54,154 bases of DNA from Cladosporium sp. IMV 00045 (GCA_001931905.2 MSJI02000180.1:1-54154), one strand, 5' to 3'. Counted from the first letter of the stretch, positions 43,349-53,975 are shown. A program made the numbers and translations. The notes: a model not told the origin generated them from the sequence alone.

Positions 43349-45205
43349 TCAATCGCCGTCCGGATTGAGGAATAATCCTGAGCCATCTTCGTCTTCCCCT
43401 TCGCCATCTTCTTGCCCACTGGCTCCCGGCGTCGCCGCTCTGCTCCCTCGATCATCACGAGACGCCACACTTCTGCTTCGTCCTCCACTCGCCTCAGGCA
43501 CAGCATAATCCTCTTCCCCAACATCGGGATCGACCCTCTCCCCCAAATCTTGCTCCCCCAAAAACCTCCTCTCCGCCAACCCCTCCGGCAAATAAACCTG
43601 CTTGACCCTCCCCTCCTTATAGTCAGGGTTATACTTATACTCCCCACCATACCCCAACTCCTTCATCAACTTCGTGGGCGCATTGCGCAAATGCACCGGG
43701 ACAGGCAGACCCGCCACCCCAGGCTCCTTCAGCGCACTATACGCCGCGTTCAACCCACGATAAGCACGCACCGATTTGGGCGCCAGAGCCAGCGCAACAG
43801 CGCAATGGCCTAGATTGATTCGACACTCGGGCATGCCGATCTTCTCCGCCGCGGCGTAGGTGGCCGTGGCGAGGGAGAGCATGTTATTGTCCGCGAGGCC
43901 GACGTCTTCCGACGCGATGACGACCATCCGTCGCGCGATGTAGAGCGGGTCTTCGCCTGACTGCAGCATGCGGGCGAGGTAGTAGAGGGTGGCGTCGGGG
44001 TTGGAGCCGCGGACGGATTTGTGGAAGGCGGAGATCGTGTCGTAGTGTTGGTCGCCGGCGCGGTCGTAGACGAGGGTTTGCGTTAGGGAGGACTTGATGC
44101 TGGCGGTTGTTGTGGCTGGGTTGGCGGTGAGGTCGAGGGCGAGTTCGAGGAGGTTCAGGGCGGTGCGCGCGTCGCCGGAGGAGAAGCTGGAGAGGTAGTG
44201 CAGGAGGGAGTATGAGGATTCTGTGAGGAGGTGGTGGCTGTTGGTTGGAGGTTGGGAGCATGAGGCGGAGGATGGTTGGCTGCTGGATGATGATGGTGCA
44301 AGGTCTGGGACTTCATTGAACAAGGCTCGCTTGAGGATCTCAAAGATGTCCTTGTCCTCCAGTTTCGCCAATGTGAACGTCCTACATCGACTTAGTAGAG
44401 CGCTCACGACTTTGAAACTTGGATTCTCCGTCGTAGCCCCAATCAACGTGACCTGTCCCGCCTCAACCGGCGCGAGAAAGACATCCTGCTGACTCTTGCT
44501 GAACCTGTGAATCTCATCGCAAAATATTATCGTCTTTCTCCCAGTCAACCTCAATTCATTCTTCGCCTCATCAAACAACCTCTTACACTCTCCAACCCCG
44601 CTCGATGTGCTGTTGATCTCAACAAATCGACACCCAGCAGTCTGCGCAATCAAACGAGCAATCGTAGTCTTGCCCGTGCCAGGGCCACCCCAAAGAACCA
44701 TCGAAGGAACTCTATCCGTCACAATCAATCCTCGCAACACACCGTTCGGTCCCACAAGCTCTTGACCCGCTACTTCGTCCAGAGTGCGAGGTCGCATGCG
44801 CTCTGCCAGAGGTGCATGGCTGTTTTTCGCTTTCTTCGGGGCAGGGCCGGATGTAGTCTTGTCTTCCTTGCGATTAGGTCGGACATCGTCGTCTGAGGCA
44901 GGTCGCTTGGTCCCGTTGACCGGTTGAGTCGAGAAAGATGGAAGGACGGATGGCTTCACCGAGGGCGTCTGCTGAGTACTGCTGAAGCCATTTGGCAGTG
45001 GTGACGAGCCTGCATGCGGCTCTTTAAGATTGGCAGATTTTCTGGCGGCGGGTGTTGAGAAGAAAGCGGCGGTTTTTGATTTGCTCGGTTGTTGTGTTGT
45101 CGGCGGCGGCGAGGGTTCGTCGATGAATGACTTGCACTCGGAGTCGAGGTGCAAGTTGATGTTGGTCTCTTTGACGGGTTTGTCGCAGATGGGGCACCGC
45201 ACCAT
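43349..45205 (-). CDS. MGS1: Replication-fork AAA+ ATPase, Mgs1/WRNIP1 (RarA) family
   Basis: Mgs1/WRNIP1/RarA proteins act at stalled replication forks with ubiquitinated PCNA and polymerase delta. The single exon encodes 618 residues. A UBZ-type zinc finger lies at the very N-terminus (Cys4, Cys7, His19, Cys24). A Ser/Pro-rich linker leads to the core, which begins PLAERMRPRTLDEVAGQ. Walker A is GGPGTGKT, Walker B is IFCDEIHRF, and sensor 1 is IGATTENPSF. The YDRAGDQHYDTISAFHKS and GSNPDATLYYLARML blocks are the family's C-terminal clamp-loader-like region. A Ser-rich insertion (DLAPSSSSSQPSS) and an acidic tail are local additions. The reading frame is intact. Confidence 0.95.
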   Translation of the reverse strand: MVRCPICDKPVKETNINLHLDSECKSFIDEPSPPPTTQQPSKSKTAAFFSTPAARKSANLKEPHAGSSPLPNGFSSTQQTPSVKPSVLPSFSTQPVNGTKRPASDDDVRPNRKEDKTTSGPAPKKAKNSHAPLAERMRPRTLDEVAGQELVGPNGVLRGLIVTDRVPSMVLWGGPGTGKTTIARLIAQTAGCRFVEINSTSSGVGECKRLFDEAKNELRLTGRKTIIFCDEIHRFSKSQQDVFLAPVEAGQVTLIGATTENPSFKVVSALLSRCRTFTLAKLEDKDIFEILKRALFNEVPDLAPSSSSSQPSSASCSQPPTNSHHLLTESSYSLLHYLSSFSSGDARTALNLLELALDLTANPATTTASIKSSLTQTLVYDRAGDQHYDTISAFHKSVRGSNPDATLYYLARMLQSGEDPLYIARRMVVIASEDVGLADNNMLSLATATYAAAEKIGMPECRINLGHCAVALALAPKSVRAYRGLNAAYSALKEPGVAGLPVPVHLRNAPTKLMKELGYGGEYKYNPDYKEGRVKQVYLPEGLAERRFLGEQDLGERVDPDVGEEDYAVPEASGGRSRSVASRDDRGSRAATPGASGQEDGEGEDEDGSGLFLNPDGD

Positions 45206-45988
45206 TGGGGCGCCGTTTGGTGGTTGTCTGCTTTTTGCTATTGAAAATGCTCAATGTCTCTGAATCTTGAGTACGCGCTGTTCATTGGAAGACGCGACAG
45301 AAAGTGTCTGAACACGCGCCAAGTCTGGAGTGAGGTGACGTTATCAAGGGTCTTCTTGAAGACAGCTTGACGATGCGGTATGGCAGATGTTTACATGTAT
45401 TGATTGCTGCTACACAACTTTGAGATCTCACCATTGATGTTCATGGTTGCGCATCGGCGCACGTAAACAATGTATGATGCTTTGTTGAGTGACTAGTCTA
45501 CTTGTGCACAAGACGGTTGGGTCTGAAAGTAACGGTTTACACTTGGAACCTAATAGAACTCCTGCACAGCTCTGGTGAAAGCATACTCAGCCAGAGCTTC
45601 TGGACATGTGATGCTGTCTCGTCAAGAATTATAAGTCTCCGTGCGATATTTGTGGCTTGGAGGCTACAGACTCGGGCACTGAATGCCAGTGAGCTCAGAT
45701 GCATTTGCAGTAATTGCGTGAGAAGCACGAATTGGAGAGTAGCAAGAGATTCCTGACCTTCATTGAAGATCATGGCATTTGAACAGGGAAGAGTGCGAAT
45801 TGCCAGCACTGGCTTGATAGTGAGATGTACCAACACGGCGGGTGTCAAACCTTGTTCTGGATAAGCTTGCTTTTGATTGTACGTGTTCTCTCAATTCATG
45901 GTACTTTTCGTATGTCCCGTGGCCGCGCGAGCGTCCAACGCCGTCTACAAGATAGTTTCCCTTTAATTTCTTATCCCTTCGTAAACGC
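45206..45988. other. Intergenic region
   Basis: These 783 bp hold the MGS1 promoter and the 3' flank of the FKBP gene. Frames of up to about 100 codons exist but show no recognisable product. Confidence 0.6.
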
Positions 45989-46597
45989 TTACATGCTCTT
46001 GCCGTTGATGCCCTTGAGCTGGACGTCACTGTGATATACTGTCAGCCATTGTCTGCAAGAGGCCGTACCAAGACGTCGTGGGAGGAGAGCTTACAAGATT
46101 AGAGTAGCGTTGGCGGGGATGAGGCCAGGGAAACCACGGTCACCGTAGGCGTAGTCGCCGGTGATGAGGAGAGTGGCCTTCTCGCCGAGAGACATGCCAC
46201 CATCGGTCTGGACGATGCCCTCGTCCCAACCTGCAAGCTGTCAATACCCAATGCCCAGAACATGGAACAACCAATTCCTCCCTCAACGCGAATACACACC
46301 CTTGATGAGCTGGCCAACACCGATCTTGATGGTGAAGTCACCACGACCGATGCTGCTGTCGAACTTGGTGCCCTTGCCGTCAGGAGCACTGGGGTCGTAG
46401 AGGTTGCCGGTGTACTCCATGGTGATGGTGTCGCCGTTCTTGGGCTTGTCGACACCGTTGCCGGGAGCGATGACCTGCTTAGTGACACCCATTCTGGCTG
46501 CTGTGAAGGAGAAGTATCTGGTGGTGGTAGGGGTGGGAATTGGTTTGAAGAATCGAGGAGTGATGGAGCTGGAGGAACGAGCAAAGCGAGAAAACAT
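45989..46597 (-). CDS. FKBP-type peptidyl-prolyl isomerase with N-terminal extension
   Basis: FKBPs catalyse cis-trans isomerisation of proline bonds and bind FK506 and rapamycin. Three exons (46300-46597, 46095-46230, 45989-46028) give 157 residues; introns are 69 bp (GTGTGT...TGCAG) and 66 bp (GTAAGC...CACAG). The FKBP core starts at an internal Met (ATG 46492; [12 protein letters not shown]). It contains [29 protein letters not shown], the [15 protein letters not shown] block and [12 protein letters not shown], i.e. the FKBP12 ligand pocket. The 35 residues before the internal Met are Arg/Ser/Phe-rich without acids ([23 protein letters not shown]), like a mitochondrial presequence. Translation from either ATG could give mitochondrial and cytosolic forms. 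Confidence 0.9.
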
Positions 46598-47476
46598 AAT
46601 CACGATATGTACCTTGATTTGTCCAAGAGGGGGGACGTGGGGCAGAACTGCATGTAGAGCTTCACAGGTGAAGACACGTGACTTGCTAGCTCTAGCCGAT
46701 CATTTCATCCCGGCGGAGCCCGCAGTTGACCCGTTGTGAACCCTGCCAATCTGGAACATGTGATTGTACGACTGTTCTCTAGACTACCCCATCTGATCCT
46801 TCGATCAGAAGAACGTGGAACGACGATTGAAGCTTGCGTGTTGAAGGCAGGAATGCAGCACGCAATCGAGCTCCCCGAGCCGTAGTAGATTTGAGAAGTA
46901 GCTGTTCTTGGCTGGAAATGACATGTTGGCAATGGTTGCTGGTTCGCAATGGACCAAGGCATGTGCATGATAGCTACAGTGGGCTGAGTACGTGAGGCTC
47001 GAAGTATTGTGCAATGCTCTTGAGTGAACTTAGGGTGAGAGTTGACAAAAATCTCACATGCTTCCCAGAAATCCACCATTGTAGTGGCGTCTATTACGAT
47101 GACTTCTTTGTCGGTTCAGGAAAGCGCGCCAGAACGTTCAAGAGCGCAGGACATGGACAGGATGTGATATATCGCAGTGCAGAGAAGTGGTTGACCATCC
47201 AGTACAGCACCATCTACTTATGGAGTCTAGACGAAGCAGACGCTGCCTGACTTTCGTTGCCCATCCATTGTGTGTAAAAGCCCTCATTTGAATGAACTGT
47301 GTTCCGCTTCTTCCTCGCTGCCTTCGTTCTTGCCAAACCCCAAACTCAGAATTCTCGAGCTCTTCCCCAGATAACCATGCAAATTTCCTCTCAAAAACGC
47401 CGTACGCCTCGCTAATGATCAGACCGCCCCGAAAGAAAGCACCCAAATTTTACAAGCCCATTCCAAAGTCACTTGC
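46598..47476. other. Intergenic region
   Basis: These 879 bp lie between the FKBP gene start and the FCF1 stop, both on the minus strand. Short frames only, with no recognisable product or repeat. Confidence 0.6.
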
Positions 47477-48128
47477 CTACTTCTCAGGCGCATCGGGCAG
47501 CCTCTCGATCACGTACTTGCCCTTGGCGACACTCATGATTGGCACACCAGGCACCTTCCTGACTCTCCTCTTCAAGTCTCTGTCGTTCGTCGCAACAAGG
47601 TACACTCTCTGCTTGACCACGCGGTCGACAATGCAGTCATCAGCGTATGTACCCTTGTGGTCGCACTTCAAGCGCTCGAACTTCTCGTCTCTAGCGATCT
47701 GCAGCGCAATGCGGTATTTCGGTCCCAGCTTTTCCAATTCGGCCATGACGCAGTCGGTGATCATCGGTGTGCAGGAGGCGTAGAGAGTGTCCATCATGGT
47801 CGACATGAGGGGCAGTTTGTGGTGGACGGTGTGGGAGAGGAAGTTCGTGTCGACAAGGATTTGGTAGGGCGGTTGGAGAGCGGTGTTGTGCTGGAAAAAC
47901 ATGCCACTAGGCGCTTGTGGGCTGAAGAGAAAGTCAGTGATGCTCAAGTACATGCGCAGAGGGGGGCTCTTTGAAGACTTACATTGTTCGCACGAGCTCA
48001 TCTTTGCCGCCGTTCTTCTTCTTCTGCTGGTCCAGAGGTGTGGGCTGGTTTTTCTTCAGGCGGTCATCGCGCTGACTGATGACTCGCTTGACGGTCGCGA
48101 ACTTGCGCGTCTTCTTCTGGACACCCAT
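47477..48128 (-). CDS. FCF1: rRNA-processing PIN-domain protein Fcf1/Utp24
   Basis: Fcf1/Utp24 is the PIN-domain nuclease of the small-subunit processome needed for early pre-rRNA cleavages at A1 and A2 in the nucleolus. Exons are 47983-48128 and 47477-47921, with a 61-bp intron (GTAAGT...TTCAG, phase 2), giving 196 residues against 189 in yeast. The basic start (MGVQKKTRKFATVKRV) and the PQAPSGMFFQHN block match the family. The PIN active-site acids are present in LVDTNFLS, CVMAELEKLGPKYRIAL, GTYADDCIVDRV and VATNDRDLKRR. The ending IPIMSV-like block and YVIERLPDAP are also conserved. Confidence 0.95.
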
Positions 48129-48534
48129 GATGATTTTCTGGTGGCGTTGGTCGCTGGGTGTAGTTTTAATCTTCTTCAGAACTTCAAATCTCGAATTATT
48201 ATTTGCGACGGACTTGAGCGGGGATCGCTCGGATCTCGGAGTTTATTCGGGTAGATGGAGGCCTCAGGCCGTGCGAAGGGAAGACACTTCACTTCCCTCG
48301 GCTTCACTTCTATTATGTACTTCTCTACGATAATGTAAAGTTTTAAAGTATGCAGCATGAAGACGAGTATCTCCATGACTCTCTGCATATATGATCAAAC
48401 CTATCAGTGGTTTCTTGTTACAAGCCACGGAGTTGAACACTGAGTCGGTCATGACTTTCACGAGTTGCATTGATGGATCTCTGCCCCATTACTGCAGCTA
48501 TCCTCGATTTTTGCTGCCAATGGAACGCCACTTA
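48129..48534. other. Intergenic region upstream of FCF1
   Basis: These 406 bp should hold the FCF1 promoter. Nothing else was recognised before the tandem array begins. Confidence 0.55.
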
Positions 48535-49745
48535 CCACGGAGGTAATCGATGCGGAGACTATGTGTCTCTGGGAATACATCACTGGATCTCAGTCGCCTT
48601 CGACGCGTTTATCATCGACCTTCGCACTTGGTTAAATGCCGTCAACCAGAGAGATGATTGATATGATGGTCTGTCCTCTCTGAAATCACCTTGGTGGATC
48701 TCCATCACCTCGCGTGCATATACCACAGACTTTAGCAGTCATTCGGATGCTATGAGCCACGGGGAATGTCGAAGATGGTCTCATCTCTCCCGAAGACTGA
48801 CTTGGTTAATCTCTGCCGTCTTGCATGCACATATCATCAACCTCGGAAACTAATGGTACACTATCAGCCAAGGAGATGATTTGTTCCGCACTTCAGTCTC
48901 TCAAGAATCGCCATAATTTCCATACGCTGGTATCCTCGCCCACAGCACTTAATTGAAGGCTCCTAGGCAACACGACGACAGACTCCTAGGTCTATTCTCT
49001 CAAGGATTGCCTTGGCCTCAATAGGCTCGTATCCTCACCTTCAACACCCAATCGAACGCTATAATCCATAGAGATGATAGGTTCCTAGGTCCCCTTTCTC
49101 CGGAATTGCCTTGGTTTCTAGAGGCTCGTATCCTCGGCTTGAGCGCCCAATCGAAGACTACTAGCCGAGGAGACGATATGCTCTTATGTTCAATCTCTTA
49201 AGAAGTGCATTGGTTTCATGAGGCTCGTATCCTCACCTTCAGCACCTAATCAAAAGCTAATGACCATAGAAATAATGGACGCTCACCTCAGCTTTCTCAC
49301 ACGCTGCTTGATTCTCTATAGGCTCGTATCTTCCGCATCAGCAATCTCTAGGAAGCCATCAGCCACGAAGAACAGCGATATCTGTGTCAAGTCTCTCGAA
49401 TCTGGTGCTGCTTCCAATGTGCTTGTATCATCCGCATTAGCAGCTTCTGAAAAGCCATGGGCCACGGAGATAAAGGTCAGATCGATCACGTCTCTCAGAC
49501 TTGACCTTGCTTTTGATAGGCTCGTATCATCCGCATCAGCAGTCCATTTGACGCTTTGGGCCACTGAGATACTTGACATCTCAATCAAGCCTCCCATACT
49601 TGGCCCTACCTTCTTGAGACTCGTATCATCATCTTCAGTAGTTGACCAAATGCTACAAACCACGGAGAAGATCTAAAACTCGGCCGAGATTCTCAAGACC
49701 CACCTTATCTACTATAGGCTCATATCCTCACCCTCGTACAATGAT
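48535..49745. repeat. Degenerate tandem array, about 99-bp unit, 11-12 copies
   Basis: The core GCTCGTATC (or a near variant) recurs at 48926, 49025, 49124, 49224, 49322, 49421, 49520, 49619 and 49719, spaced 98-100 bp. More diverged copies at about 48605, 48716 and 48828 have spacing near 110. A second conserved block, roughly AGCCACGGAGATGATA, follows each core by about 40 bp, and CTCTCAAG-ATTGCCTTGG precedes the next. The period is divisible by three, so about 33-residue periodic frames appear on both strands (for example RLVSSASA). Most units carry stops, so it is probably not a current gene. It lies immediately upstream of the helicase-like gene. Confidence 0.85.
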
Positions 49746-49914
49746 CTTTTTGCTGATCTCTCACTTTTATCATCCAGACCTCACTCTTCCTCAGCCCCAT
49801 TTGTTCGGAGCTTCCCGTTACTGCAGTCACTTCGAGTACGGTCGCATGATTACACTTGATTTTCCGCTTCATCGCTTCTTCCTCCTAGTCCACACAAACA
49901 ACAGATCTGTCAAC

Positions 49915-52900
49915 ATGGATCTCCCGGCGGGTGTTTATCCACCCAAGTCGTATCTCTATGGACCTTCGACGTCGTCCTGGCACTCTTTGCGCGGCCGCGA
50001 TGAGCCTGAGCCCTCCCGATTGGGCGTCAAAACCAATGATGCACGCAATGCTTCGTTAAGAATCACCTTTCGCCAGGGAGATAATACTCTCGGAACGCTC
50101 GGCTCATTCAAGACGAAGAAGCCAGAAGCAAGGACTGACAATGAACCCGCCGACCCTGATGCCATGGAGCTTGAAGAGGGAGAGATCAAAGAAGATGAAA
50201 CTGGGAAGACACAAAAACAATCAGGGAAGTTGAAGCTCAACTGGAACATGCACAGCCAGATTCCTGGTTTCTATCTATCCTTCTGCCGTCAGGACGAGAA
50301 ACACCCTCATCCGGTCCACGTCCACTTCTTCGTCAACAATTTTCTGGTCACAAGGGATGACTATGGAACTCCCGTCTCGGTGGGTGTGGAGCACTCGGCG
50401 GGAGACATGGACCATCTCATCAAGAACCTGGACCCCAAAGCCGGTCTTGAGCCCAGATCAAACGGTGGAATCGGAATGTTGTGGGCCACTGACGTGGAAG
50501 TCTGGCGCAAGGGCTGCCCGCAAAACTCCTTGGAGAACCTATCGAGCTCCGAGCCGGTCTTCAGGCATATCAGCAAGGCAGAGCTGGATCGGATAAAGGA
50601 GCTTGGAGACGACGCAATCGTTGACGGATCCAACTTCGGCGATCCTTATATCCTCTCCGATGGCGAGTGGACCATCTACGGACTGCTGACGTGCACGAAA
50701 TTCACCATGTATCGTACGTGGCTTGACATTGAGGAATCTAATAGAGTCCACAACTTCTTCGTCGGCTACATGCATGACCTGTTCTTCGAAGTTGCCACAC
50801 ACGGCAACTTTCCATTCTATGCTCGTCAGGCAGCAGAACAGGGAACGACGAAAATATACGATCACAATTTCATCCCAGAAGAATGCACACCGCCTTTACC
50901 TCTGGTCACACGATGGCGTATTGAAACCGCAAATCAGGTCCCGGTCAGCGCGACCCCAGAGAGCTGGTCCACGTTCAAGACTCTCAAGGCCTATCCTGAC
51001 GCCAAGACCAAGGCTTTTGCTATGCGCCTTGGTATCGAACGCAATAGGGCTTCCACCTTCGCCGAGATGGAGGAATGGTTCGAGAAATATGGTAACAAGC
51101 TTGAGGCTGAGATTTGGCCCCTGAGTATCAAGTCTTCCTATTTTTTACAGATGAATTTCGCCGAAGGAGACCCGGTACCTGCTGTCAACACGCGCCTATC
51201 TGTTGAGATCGTCGACGGGGAATTCAAGGGACACCTTTTCGAGGGAGTCGTGGTCGAGGACGCCTACGGACTCGGCATGGATATTTGTGCGTCTGTCTAT
51301 CTCAAGAAGGGCATGTAGGTACTACCTTCGATTGTGATGAGAGCGAGCGTATGCATTCAGCCCCTCAACGACGGTATTGCGTACGCATCACAGAACGCTG
51401 CTGTGGTGACGCTGGCCCACGGAACCAACCATTTGCAAGGCACTCGCACGCAAGGCGTCGATTTTGCATCTCTTTTGTTTGAATCGCCGCGCACCATCAT
51501 GAAGGTCTCTTCTCTTGCAGACGAGGCTGATGGATCATGGGACGCTAGGAACGAGTTCAACAGAACTTTGGTGTCTTACGGCCTCAACAGCATGCAAAGG
51601 GCGGCAGCGCGCTTTTCGTTTACTTCGCAATCTGGACTCACTATCGTCTGGGGTCCCCCGGGCACTGGAACGACCCACGTCGCGACAGCCGCCTTACATG
51701 CTCATGTCAATGTTGGCCGCCTCCATGGGATTAGGAAAAGACCAATCCTTGTCTGTGCTCCTTCTCATGCGGCGGTTGACAGGAACTTGGGTGCTCTCAT
51801 CGAGGCTCTGGCGAAGTCCAATGAGAACGTGAACATATGCCGGTCCCATGGTGGTGCCTATCCTTCAAACGCATCTGCCGAGCGCACGGATGACCAGGTT
51901 GACGAACAGGCTTTGGCTGAGTTGAAGAGGGCTACAGATCATGTGGCTGCGGGTGACGGCGTTCCTGCACCTGCTGTCTGGGAGGCCATCGATGCCGCCA
52001 CGAGGAGCAATCAAATGATCGGAGGCGGCATGCACCTGGAGTATGAATTCAACAGAAAGCGCAAGGACTTCATTGAGAGTCACGCGAAGAATATTTCCTC
52101 TGAATACCACCAAGAAGCTTGGAGCTTCATCGACCTCAAAACGGAGATCAAAACTGCCGTCGGAAAGGAGAAGACTGAGCTGTGCGCCGAGTTGAAACTC
52201 TGGGAGAAATCCTGGAACGAGCGATTCTTCGACACGGTTGATGTGGTCTTCTGCACGCATCTAGCATCCGGGCATCCCATCTTGTCAGCGCACTATTCAC
52301 CCAAAATCTTGATGATTGACGACTACACGCAGGAGTCATTGCCAACCAGCGCGATACCGGCAGCGGCTCACCTTGACACGCTTGAGCTCTTCTGGGCGAC
52401 TGGAGATCCCGAGCAACAGGGTCCCCTTCATCCTACCAAAGGCACTAACGAGGCTTTCTGGGACATCACTAGGTCCCCATTCGACATGCTCTTTGGTGAC
52501 GAGTCGGTCAGAGAAAGGGTTCAGCTCGTTGCACAGCATCGGATGAGGCCGGTAATTTCCTCCATGGTGTCCAGAATCTGGTACAACGGCACATTGGAGG
52601 ACAGCCCAGCAGTTCAGAAAGAATCTCTGTTGGAGAAAACAATCAAGCAAGCCTACCTTCCCCTCGGGGAATCCTGGAATGGGAGAACTAGATTCATGGT
52701 CGACGTCAGTGGCCCAGCTGCGGAATCCACGAAAAACAACAACAACTCTCTGTACAACCGAGCGGAAGGCGACCTCATTGTCAACATCATCGCGTATTTG
52801 CTCTCCTTCGATCCGAGGCAAGAGCCTGGAACACCGGAGCTTCCCCAGATTCAGCATCGCGACATCATGGTAGTCACAAGCTACAAGGGGCAGGTTCAGT

Positions 52901-53292
52901 ACATAAAAAAGAAACTTCGGGCCAAAAAGATCAATACCCTGGGTACCAAGGAGGTTAGGGCTGTGGAAATTCGAGTCCTCACAACACGCTCTGTCCAAGG
53001 TGGCGAGGCCCCCATCGTCCTCCACAGCATGGTTCGAAACATCAAGGGTCACGCAACTGACATGGGTTTCACTCGGCAACCGAGTCAGCTCTGTGTGAAC
53101 TTCTCCCGCGCTCAGATCCATCACATCACCGTTGGGAATGTTCGGGCCCTTTGGCAGACTAAGGCGCATGGGAACAATGAATTCAAGAAGGGAAGACCGC
53201 TGCATACATTGGGCTTGATCCTCGACGATTTCCGTGCTGAGCAGGATGTAGTGTCTTGGATGAGCCTAATGAACTTGATCAAGGGCAACTAG
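49915..53292 (+). pseudogene. SF1 (Upf1-like) helicase-like protein broken by one TAG
   Basis: The frame from ATG 49915 (favourable context, MDLPAGVYPP) runs 1126 codons, interrupted only by TAG at 51316-51318 (LKKGM-stop-VLPSIV). The N-terminal 450 residues are unrecognised, with an acidic patch (DAMELEEGEIKEDE). From residue about 570 an SF1 core of the Upf1/AAA_11-AAA_12 type is seen. Walker A reads GPPGTGTT (Lys replaced by Thr, codon 51670-51672). Walker B is ILMIDDYTQ instead of DEA-Q. Later motifs are GDPEQQGP, QHRMRPVIS, VVTSYKGQVQYI, TTRSVQGGEAPIV and NFSRAQ. Several catalytic positions are altered, so ATP-driven unwinding is doubtful even if expressed. A 57-bp intron (51287-51343) with a good donor but GAG acceptor could remove the stop, so an intact gene is possible. 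Confidence 0.65.
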
Positions 53293-53923
53293 CTCATTCT
53301 TTTGCTGAGATGAGTTTCGTTGGAAATGCGCAGTGCTGCGATGGAGTGTCTATGTAGTACTCAACAAAATGTCTGTGTTTTCTATCCCTTTCCTGCATAT
53401 ATCATCGACTCTGGTAGCTTACTTCGAATTACATCAACCGGAGATACTGAAACTGTAGGTCAATCATCTCCCAGATTGCTAGACGTACTTGAGCTCGAAC
53501 TATGAAGTCCCTACTTCAAGCGCGTCTTCTACAGCCCAGGAATCGCAAACAGCGAGGACAATGTTGCGTGCTGTCAACACCCTACGTAGCCGTATTCGAT
53601 ATGTATTTTCGTCACAGCATTTTTAACTTCATCCCCGTGAATATCCCATATCTGTATCCCATCTTCTCGTGCCAGCGTCTTACTTACCAGTTTGTCCCAC
53701 CTGGTCGCACCTTCCTCTTTTCAAGCCTCACTACTCCTCGCCCTCGTTCCTTCCATATTCGGGAGTCCCAACGATTGCATTTGGTCTTGGCACGATCGCA
53801 CTGTTGTTTATTTCTTCCTCGTCCTCTTGACGTTCGCGTCTTCTCTCGCCTCCACATCCACACCCTTCTTGAGCTCCGGGCTCTGTTCTTTTCGATTGGC
53901 ACAATTCTGGCTGAATCCGCTTT
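53293..53923. other. Intergenic region downstream of helicase-like gene
   Basis: These 631 bp contain only short frames without similarity. The right end is T/C-rich and leads into the hairpin. Confidence 0.55.
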
Positions 53924-53954
53924 GAAGACACCAGGCATTTTGCCTGGTGTCTTC
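53924..53954. repeat. Perfect 14-bp inverted repeat with 3-nt loop
   Basis: GAAGACACCAGGCA (53924-53937) is followed by TTT and then its exact reverse complement (53941-53954). It lies about 20 bp before the first unit of the terminal tandem array. Confidence 0.9.
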
Positions 53955-53975
53955 TACTCCCCCTATCACCTCCTT

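Noticed and set aside
48535..49745. 99-bp array as a CRISPR-like array
   Set aside because: Units are fully repetitive with no unique spacers, they are diverged throughout, and the host is a eukaryote.
51670..51672. Walker A threonine as a simple sequencing error
   Set aside because: It cannot be excluded, but the Walker B and final motif also deviate, so a real loss of catalytic residues is the more consistent reading.
49915..53292. UAG reassigned to glutamine as an explanation of the internal stops
   Set aside because: CYM1 and FCF1 end with TAG at the family-expected position, so TAG terminates in this genome.
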